Under the pieces are notes generated by a model, which had not been told where the DNA came from, searched no databases, and was given only the letters and a program-made list of their open reading frames with translations. From the NCBI GenBank assembly GCA_023136395.1, contig JAGLRI010000077.1:1-6272 (forward strand): a DNA stretch of 6,272 nucleotides, read 5' to 3'. The translations under genes and the position numbers were made by a program. The stretch is from Candidatus Bathyarchaeota archaeon (GTDB taxonomy: Archaea; Thermoproteota; Bathyarchaeia; Bathyarchaeales; Bathyarchaeaceae). Shown in pieces: positions 1-4,352 of this stretch (position 1 is its first letter; every line of letters begins with the position of its first letter).

Positions 1-261
1 GTAAGCCCGGGGGTAACGACGCCTTTCGTCGATGTTTTAACCGAAGGGAATCGGTTGAGGATTGTTGCTGAGCTTTCTGGAGTGGAGGAGAGGGACATAG
101 AGGTTGAAGTCTCTGACAGGGAGGTGGTGATTTCAGTTAAACATGGAGAGAGAAGGTACTTTAGACGTATTATGTTGCCCACACTGGTGGTTCCACACGT
201 TGAGAATTTTAATTATAGAAATGGAGTCTTGAGTTTCACTCTACAAAGAAATTCACACTAA
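1..261 (+). CDS. Hsp20/alpha-crystallin family small heat-shock protein, 3' part (5' end outside window)
   Basis: The reading frame is open from the first base, so this is the C-terminal 86 residues of a longer protein and not a short gene starting at the TTG at 55. Small heat-shock proteins are ATP-independent cytoplasmic holdases built on an alpha-crystallin beta-sandwich. Visible here are the PFVDVLTEGNRLRIVAELSG strand region at the start of that domain, the GVEERDIEVEV turn, a basic middle strand, and the diagnostic NGVL motif near the end (NYRNGVLSFTL). The protein stops about ten residues after NGVL. It therefore lacks the C-terminal extension with the I-X-I motif that many oligomerising Hsp20s use to dock onto neighbours; short archaeal Hsp20-like proteins often end this way. 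It converges on the Ftr-family gene and the two stops overlap. Family assignment is fairly secure from this fragment; the oligomeric state is not known. Confidence 0.82.
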   Translation, partial: VSPGVTTPFVDVLTEGNRLRIVAELSGVEERDIEVEVSDREVVISVKHGERRYFRRIMLPTLVVPHVENFNYRNGVLSFTLQRNSH

Positions 262-1131
262 ATCACGAAGATAGATACAATACTTTCCGAGTTTTCCACC
301 GTAATTCCCCGTAGAGATTTTAATTACACCTTCCACGCCTCCCACACTGGAGATAGCAGTTCTCATTGCTTCCTTTACTGCATCAAGGGAGGTGCCATTG
401 ATTACAATTTCAGGAATGTAATTTACTCCTTCTGGAACACTGGAATTCCCAATTTTATCCCTTAGAGTTGGACAATATGGGTGGTTGGTGGTTGGGCCTA
501 TCTCTGGAAAGTTGGTTTCAAGTTTTGAACCAGCTGAACAGACATCAAAGGGAGTGATGACACCATCAATCTTACTAATGGCTTCTACTGCTCTATCGCC
601 AGCTTCTATCGCTGCATCTTCTGTTTCGCACATCAACCAAATATTACCGCCAGCTACACCACGTTTATAACCTAAATACCGTTCTATTCTAAACTCAGGC
701 ATCATAATGGGAATGTTAATTACTTCCCGCCCAAAGTGTTTCTCAACATATTCATATCCATCACCGCAGTGACCTACTTTCTCCATGACATCAATCTTCT
801 CGTTTGAAAATAAGGCATTAAAAACTGAGGTTGAAGGCACAACTAGAATACCTTGACGAATACGCCACCCTAATTCATACTCTAACTTGTCCTTAGCTTT
901 TTTTCCATAGTTTACCCATATCTGTATAATTACGCCTTTACGGCCATCCAACGTTTCTTCTATACTTAACCACTTCTCAATTCCGCCCTCTGACTTACCA
1001 AAAACTGTTGAAGGTAATGCTGTAGTGCCATAAGCCGCTCTTTTTAACCTTTTTTCATCTTTAGCGGTAATCAAGATTCGTGAGAACAGACCATCAAATG
1101 CTTCGCAAAAAGTATCCTCGATTTCTACCAT
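253..1131 (-). CDS. ftr: Formylmethanofuran--tetrahydromethanopterin formyltransferase family protein (Ftr; possibly the EhaS/Ftr-like paralogue)
   Basis: Ftr moves the formyl group between methanofuran and tetrahydromethanopterin, a cytoplasmic step of archaeal C1 metabolism. This 292-residue protein is close to the usual length of about 297 and runs collinear with the family: VEIEDTFCEAF at residues 2-12, GVIIQIW near 65, PSTSVFNAL near 100, GVAGGN near 158, ITPF at 192-195, GSK at 201-203, CPTLRDKIG, EIVINGTS, and the C-terminal GNYGGKLGKY at 275-284. The start is fixed by GAGGA six bases upstream and an in-frame stop just before it. It is last in a three-gene minus-strand cassette, 43 bases after the HAD gene. 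One oddity: the ITPFPGGI(V/C)ASGSK segment of typical Ftr is shortened and changed to ITPFDVCSAGSK, so it may be a paralogue. As I recall, methanogen eha operons encode an Ftr-like protein (EhaS) next to EhaR, which would match this pairing. Membership of the family is firm; activity as Ftr is less so. Confidence 0.88.
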   Translation of the reverse strand: MVEIEDTFCEAFDGLFSRILITAKDEKRLKRAAYGTTALPSTVFGKSEGGIEKWLSIEETLDGRKGVIIQIWVNYGKKAKDKLEYELGWRIRQGILVVPSTSVFNALFSNEKIDVMEKVGHCGDGYEYVEKHFGREVINIPIMMPEFRIERYLGYKRGVAGGNIWLMCETEDAAIEAGDRAVEAISKIDGVITPFDVCSAGSKLETNFPEIGPTTNHPYCPTLRDKIGNSSVPEGVNYIPEIVINGTSLDAVKEAMRTAISSVGGVEGVIKISTGNYGGKLGKYCIYLRDLV

Positions 1132-1137
1132 CTCATT

Positions 1138-1142
1138 TCCTC
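1138..1142 (-). promoter_or_regulatory. Ribosome binding site of the Ftr-family gene
   Basis: GAGGA on the minus strand lies six bases before the ATG at 1131. An in-frame TGA lies just upstream of that ATG, so the site and the stop together rule out any longer N-terminus. Confidence 0.7.
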
Positions 1143-1174
1143 AAAAATTTATCCTCAAACTTTAACCCAAAAAA

Positions 1175-2287
1175 TTATCCAAGCATTCCTACAGCCTCTC
1201 CCCTAATGGTCTTCCTGAAAGCACTGCTCTCTCTCGATAATCTTTCTTTATTTTCATCAGTTATTACTTCAATTTGAGGAAGCTTAGTCGGATATAATTT
1301 ACTTAGATGTTTTCGAAATACGGGCTTAACATATTTTTCTAACACAGGATAATTCCATTCTTTAGCCAATTCGATAATTACATCTTTTCCATATCGGTTG
1401 AAAATATCAGCGAGAATCGAGGTTACAATTGTGTTGCCAGAAAGGACAGCTATTTCCGCTTCTCTAATAGCATATTTATTACCATTAAACGAAACTGTTA
1501 ATCCTCCATTCCTTCTTACCAACTTAAACGGAGAAACGTCTGTTATGCTATCACCAACATACATTACATTATTAAGATTGTTATTCAACCTTTCAACAAC
1601 ATTTTGTACAGCTTTCGCTTTTTCATGACCACCCATTGGATTTACGTCTTCTAACATTCTCCCAGATTTCATCCTGGAAAGTTCTCTCCAAAAAATTTCA
1701 TCCAGTCTCCATATCGTTTTTTGATCTCTCATGGAGAAATCATGCACTGATTTAGCGTGTTCTGGAATTTCTAACATTTGCATGGCTGCTATCTCTCCGC
1801 CAAGTTCCTTCAGTCTTTTATTTTCTTTTTCGCTTACTTTGTATTTGTCAATATTTACTCTAGTACAATAGACATTCTCTTTTGGAAAGCCGATGAGATC
1901 ACATAACGAAGAAATGTATTGCTCATAGCTTGTACTAACAATAAAAGAAGGCATAACGTCTTTAACGAACAGAAGTGTTTTTCTGGCTCCAGGCACTAAA
2001 AAAACGTTTTTTGAAGAGTATTCTTTTATCTTTTCATTGGTTCCTCCATACGCCTTAAGAAAAGGTAATATTAACCTTAGGGTGTCTCCTGCTTTGTATC
2101 TAGGTTTTTTAAACACATCTGCAAGAACGTCGTCATATTTGCTTATTAACGCAAAGAACTTGTTCCCATTTGGTATAAAAAACGTTGCCAACTCAAAGGC
2201 ATTATCATTCTTTGAAATAGGGCCCTCACAATCAGATACAAATATTCTTTGACATTTTTGAGGATGTTGCAGTGTATCCCTTTTCAT
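1175..2287 (-). CDS. HAD-superfamily hydrolase, EhaR-like (archaeal phosphatase-like protein of unknown substrate)
   Basis: This is a 370-residue protein with the HAD phosphatase motifs in order: motif I DCEGPIS (nucleophile D19; E21 replaces the usual second Asp), motif II S118/T119 in FIVSTSYEQY, a candidate motif III lysine at K223 or K225 in GGHEKAKAV, and motif IV GDSITD at 245-250. A large cap of about 95-100 residues between motifs I and II contains NDNAFELA and YDDVLADV. The DCEGPISKNDNAFELA start resembles EhaR, a HAD-like protein encoded with the energy-converting hydrogenase A of methanogens. That link rests on memory of the family, not on a search. A Glu in place of the second motif-I Asp may change the chemistry, since that residue acts as general acid/base in phosphatases. 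The gene starts inside the stop of the PurD-like gene (ATGA, 2284-2287), so translation is probably coupled. A GAGG lies 11 bases upstream of the start, which is rather far. Substrate is unknown. Confidence 0.8.
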   Translation of the reverse strand: MKRDTLQHPQKCQRIFVSDCEGPISKNDNAFELATFFIPNGNKFFALISKYDDVLADVFKKPRYKAGDTLRLILPFLKAYGGTNEKIKEYSSKNVFLVPGARKTLLFVKDVMPSFIVSTSYEQYISSLCDLIGFPKENVYCTRVNIDKYKVSEKENKRLKELGGEIAAMQMLEIPEHAKSVHDFSMRDQKTIWRLDEIFWRELSRMKSGRMLEDVNPMGGHEKAKAVQNVVERLNNNLNNVMYVGDSITDVSPFKLVRRNGGLTVSFNGNKYAIREAEIAVLSGNTIVTSILADIFNRYGKDVIIELAKEWNYPVLEKYVKPVFRKHLSKLYPTKLPQIEVITDENKERLSRESSAFRKTIRGEAVGMLG

Positions 2288-3699
2288 TGTTTAGTGGGCC
2301 TCAATTTTTTTATGTGCTCAATACTTTTCTTTATATGTTCTTTTGACCCAATATCACTTCGGTGCCAGAGTGATCCACCCTTAATGGTTTTTAAACCTTC
2401 TAAGGAAATTTCCCTTGAAGCTTGAATATTATCTCCTATCCCCACAACACATACCGTTCTCGACCCTAGTGCATAAGTTTCACCATTTCTCAGCTCCATT
2501 GAACCTGGATAAATTCTGATCGCGTCTCCGTATTTTTCACTCAGTTTATATGCACCTCCCAAATCCACTGGTTTGCCGATTTCATTGAAGTCTACACGTT
2601 TAGGGAAAACTTTCATATATCCACCGTAGTTGGGTGGTACTTTATAAGTTACAACAGTTGCCTTCTCCTCAAACTCAACCCGCCTTAAATTTCCGTCAAT
2701 CATTTTGAAACACACTTCAACAAAATCGTCTTTCATTATCGGTAAAAGATTTAGTATTTCAGGATCACCAGGCCTACTGTTATTCTCAAAAATTTTAGGT
2801 CCTTTCTTTGAAAGTACAAATGCATTATATAATGGTATACCGCGCAGCTCTGGGTTGCTACCTCTTCCCTTCAGCTTCCTAAAAACTTTATTCATGAGCT
2901 CAATTTCTCTTTCCTTATCCGCTTGGGTCATAAATGGTAAGCAATCGTCCACATTTTTATAGGAACCCATCCCACCTGTGTTAGGACCTTTGTCACCGTC
3001 AAAGGCTCTCTTATAGTCCCGGGTATCCGGTAGTGACACTAAATGTTTGCCATCGCAGAAAGCTTGGAAGCTAGACTCTTCCCCCTCAATTTTTTCCTCT
3101 ATAATTACAGGACCACGTTCATAATTTGCCCAAAAATGCTTAAAGAGTTGCTCGCGGGTGTTAAAATGGTCTCCCCAAACACCAACACCTTTCCCAAACA
3201 CAGAGCTATCTGGCTTTACGGCAACTTGATTGTTTAACTCATCCAACCAGTCCCAAACGTTTTTTTTAACTTCAGCCAGGTTTTTATATTTCTTCTGGTC
3301 AAAAACCTTAAACCTAGGGTTTACTTCTGGTACAACTTCTTGAAACAAGTATCGTTGAGCAACCTTACTTCCTTCAATAGCATATTTCTTTGTTGGACAT
3401 ATCATGGGTATGGATGTTTCCTTTTCAATAACGTCTCTGACACCATTAATTATGGGTTTCTCAGGACCAACTATTCCAAAATCAATCCTATCCTTATGCT
3501 TTTTAGCAAACTTGCAGATTTCTTCCACATCAAGATCAGGAATAACCTTGTGCGCTATTGCTCTTTTCGCATTAAATGGATTTCTCTGTCTGTCTGCAAC
3601 ATAAACTTCGACATCATAAATTTCGCTTCGACAGAAAGCATCCACTATGGCTGCTCCTCTCGAACCATAAGAAACAATCAAAATACCAATTCTTTCCAT
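2284..3699 (-). CDS. purD: PurD-like ATP-grasp ligase (phosphoribosylamine--glycine ligase family)
   Basis: PurD joins glycine to phosphoribosylamine using ATP in purine synthesis. The 471 residues show the PurD domain order: a Rossmann-like N-domain with IVGPEKP at 76-82, then LEGSK-type IEGSK near 109, an ATP-grasp body with VAVKPDSSVFGKGVGV, the hallmark GPNTGGMGSY at 238-247, metal-binding E305 and N307 with R309 in ENNSRPGDPE, and a C-domain ending in SLWHRSDIG, which matches the R-x-DIG end of PurD. It is somewhat longer than a typical PurD of about 430 residues. Odd points: the conserved N-terminal GGREHA phosphate-binding loop reads YGSRGAA (11-17), and RFGDPE reads RPGDPE. A changed phosphate-site loop allows a different amine substrate, so true GAR synthetase is not proven. 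It heads the minus-strand cassette. An in-frame TAG sits directly before the ATG, and GGGGAG lies four bases upstream, so the start is fixed. Confidence 0.82.
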   Translation of the reverse strand: MERIGILIVSYGSRGAAIVDAFCRSEIYDVEVYVADRQRNPFNAKRAIAHKVIPDLDVEEICKFAKKHKDRIDFGIVGPEKPIINGVRDVIEKETSIPMICPTKKYAIEGSKVAQRYLFQEVVPEVNPRFKVFDQKKYKNLAEVKKNVWDWLDELNNQVAVKPDSSVFGKGVGVWGDHFNTREQLFKHFWANYERGPVIIEEKIEGEESSFQAFCDGKHLVSLPDTRDYKRAFDGDKGPNTGGMGSYKNVDDCLPFMTQADKEREIELMNKVFRKLKGRGSNPELRGIPLYNAFVLSKKGPKIFENNSRPGDPEILNLLPIMKDDFVEVCFKMIDGNLRRVEFEEKATVVTYKVPPNYGGYMKVFPKRVDFNEIGKPVDLGGAYKLSEKYGDAIRIYPGSMELRNGETYALGSRTVCVVGIGDNIQASREISLEGLKTIKGGSLWHRSDIGSKEHIKKSIEHIKKLRPTKQ

Positions 3700-3703
3700 C
3701 TAA

Positions 3704-3709
3704 CTCCCC
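3704..3709 (-). promoter_or_regulatory. Ribosome binding site of the PurD-like gene
   Basis: GGGGAG on the minus strand lies four bases before the ATG at 3699. A stop codon immediately before that ATG excludes an upstream start. The spacing is short but usable for an archaeal Shine-Dalgarno site. Confidence 0.5.
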
Positions 3710-3730
3710 AAAATAAGTAAACCATTTTAT

Positions 3731-3738
3731 TATTTATA
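3731..3738 (-). promoter_or_regulatory. Candidate TATA box for the minus-strand cassette
   Basis: TATAAATA on the minus strand fits the archaeal TATA consensus. It lies 31 bases from the PurD-like start, which would leave a leader of only about ten bases. A second weaker TATA-like element (GGTATATT, minus strand, about 3771-3778) would give a leader of roughly 45 bases. I cannot decide between the two from sequence alone. Confidence 0.4.
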
Positions 3739-3758
3739 CGTGCATACATGCGCGCGCA
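3735..3758. other. 24-base alternating pyrimidine-purine tract containing a 10-base palindrome
   Basis: Every base alternates pyrimidine-purine for 24 positions: TA TA CG TG CA TA CA TG CG CG CG CA. The right part contains the perfect palindrome TGCGCGCGCA (3749-3758), and the left part the short inverted repeat GCAT-AC-ATGC (3742-3751). Alternating runs rich in CG and CA/TG are the class of sequence able to adopt left-handed Z-DNA under negative supercoiling. The tract overlaps the candidate TATA box of the minus-strand cassette and sits in otherwise AT-rich intergenic DNA. It could equally be an operator for a dimeric regulator. The pattern is seen directly; any function is inference. Confidence 0.6.
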
Positions 3759-3886
3759 ATATGGGGGAGGAATATACCATAAATAGAGAATAAACATGCT
3801 TTCAAATAGTAGATGATGAATGTTCGGGGTGCGAAAATACAAATCTAATTAGTGAAGAAAAAAAACGCATTTTGTAAGACGATTAA

Positions 3887-3894
3887 TTTATATA
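3887..3894 (+). promoter_or_regulatory. Candidate TATA box for the winged-helix/hdrA unit
   Basis: TTTATATA is a close match to the archaeal TATA box. Transcription would be expected to start about 25 bases downstream, near 3912-3920, giving a 5' leader of roughly 55 bases before the ATG at 3972. The TTCAA direct repeat at 3902-3913 would then lie just upstream of or at the start site, a usual place for an archaeal repressor to block polymerase. Confidence 0.55.
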
Positions 3895-3959
3895 CTTAAT
3901 GTTCAATATTCAACACTTTCATATAGAAATCAACTACAGAATTGAACTTACAAAAGAGT

Positions 3960-3964
3960 GGGAG
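3960..3964 (+). promoter_or_regulatory. Ribosome binding site that sets the start of the winged-helix gene
   Basis: GGGAG lies seven bases before the ATG at 3972. The alternative in-frame TTG at 3942 has no such site, so the shorter protein starting MSFERNEM is preferred. Confidence 0.65.
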
Positions 3965-3971
3965 AATTGAA

Positions 3972-4352
3972 ATGAGTTTTGAAAGGAACGAAATGATTTC
4001 TTTCATCGAAAACGTGAACCCTTCAGCTGCATCAAGGTTAAATAATTTGATTGAAAAAAAACAAGAGTTAATAGAAAAAGGAAATGTGTATGGGGAAAGC
4101 TATACTGAACGAAGATTCTGGCTAGTTGTCGACCCCATTATAAAGACTGAGTATAAGCGAAGCCAAATTCTTCAAAAAACCAAGAATAAAGCCCTTTCTG
4201 TTCGAGAGATCGCCAAGGAGTTGAGTTTATCAAGTAAAGAGGTTCTTCTGCACATTACAGCACTACGCCAAAGGAATTTGATTCTATTGGATAGAATCGA
4301 AGGAACAAGTCCTAAATATCTAGCGGCACTACAGGAGGGAACTGAAGCATGA
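3972..4352 (+). CDS. Small winged helix-turn-helix protein, putative regulator coupled to hdrA
   Basis: This 126-residue protein has no signal peptide or membrane segment. Its first half is helical and charged (residues 1-48, with RLNNLIEKKQELIEKG at 22-37 possibly forming a short coiled coil). The second half, about 64-120, looks like an ArsR/MarR-like winged helix: LSVREIAKELSLSSKEVLLHI (75-95) reads as helix-turn-recognition helix, followed by LRQRNLILLDRIEG as the wing, with KYLAAL after it. No cysteine is present, so it is not an obvious metal or Fe-S sensor. The last codon overlaps the start of hdrA as ATGA, which implies coupled translation and a shared role. The likely job is transcription control of its own unit or of the divergent cassette, but DNA binding is inferred from fold pattern only. 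I do not recognise a named family. An in-frame TTG at 3942 would add ten residues but lacks a ribosome binding site. Confidence 0.72.
   Translation: MSFERNEMISFIENVNPSAASRLNNLIEKKQELIEKGNVYGESYTERRFWLVVDPIIKTEYKRSQILQKTKNKALSVREIAKELSLSSKEVLLHITALRQRNLILLDRIEGTSPKYLAALQEGTEA
4333..4340 (+). promoter_or_regulatory. Ribosome binding site of hdrA inside the upstream gene
   Basis: AGGAGGGA is a strong Shine-Dalgarno site eight bases before the hdrA ATG at 4349. It lies within the last codons of the winged-helix gene. Together with the ATGA overlap it fixes the hdrA start and rules out the long N-terminal domain usually found in HdrA. Confidence 0.75.

Larger units (their letters stand above)
3700..3971. 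other. Divergent intergenic region between the two transcription units
   Basis: These 272 bases separate the PurD-like gene (minus) from the winged-helix gene (plus) and must hold both promoters. They contain the TATA-like elements, the alternating tract, an 8-base palindrome CTAATTAG (3845-3852), a TTCAA direct repeat (3902-3906 and 3909-3913) close to the expected plus-strand transcription start, and an inverted pair CTCCCC (3704-3709) / GGGGAG (3764-3769). The longest open frames here are very short and have no credible start, so I call no gene and no structured RNA in it. Confidence 0.6.

Noticed and set aside
55..261. A 68-residue gene starting at the TTG at 55
   Set aside because: The same frame is open to base 1 and encodes more alpha-crystallin-type sequence upstream (PFVDVLTEGN), so it is the end of a longer gene.
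3340..3720. Plus-strand open frame of 126 codons opposite the PurD-like gene
   Set aside because: It lies antisense to a clearly conserved ATP-grasp gene, and its translation shows no recognisable domain.
3763..3770. GGGGGAGG on the plus strand as a ribosome binding site for a small upstream gene
   Set aside because: No start codon at workable spacing and only very short frames follow.
3813..3819. ATGATGA resembling a C box of an archaeal C/D guide RNA
   Set aside because: No CTGA D box follows at a suitable distance and there is no flanking terminal stem.
3823..3835. Small hairpin TTCG-GGGTG-CGAA
   Set aside because: Only four base pairs and no T-run after it; too weak for a terminator or riboswitch call.
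3942..3971. Upstream TTG start for the winged-helix gene
   Set aside because: No ribosome binding site precedes it, whereas the ATG at 3972 has GGGAG at good spacing.
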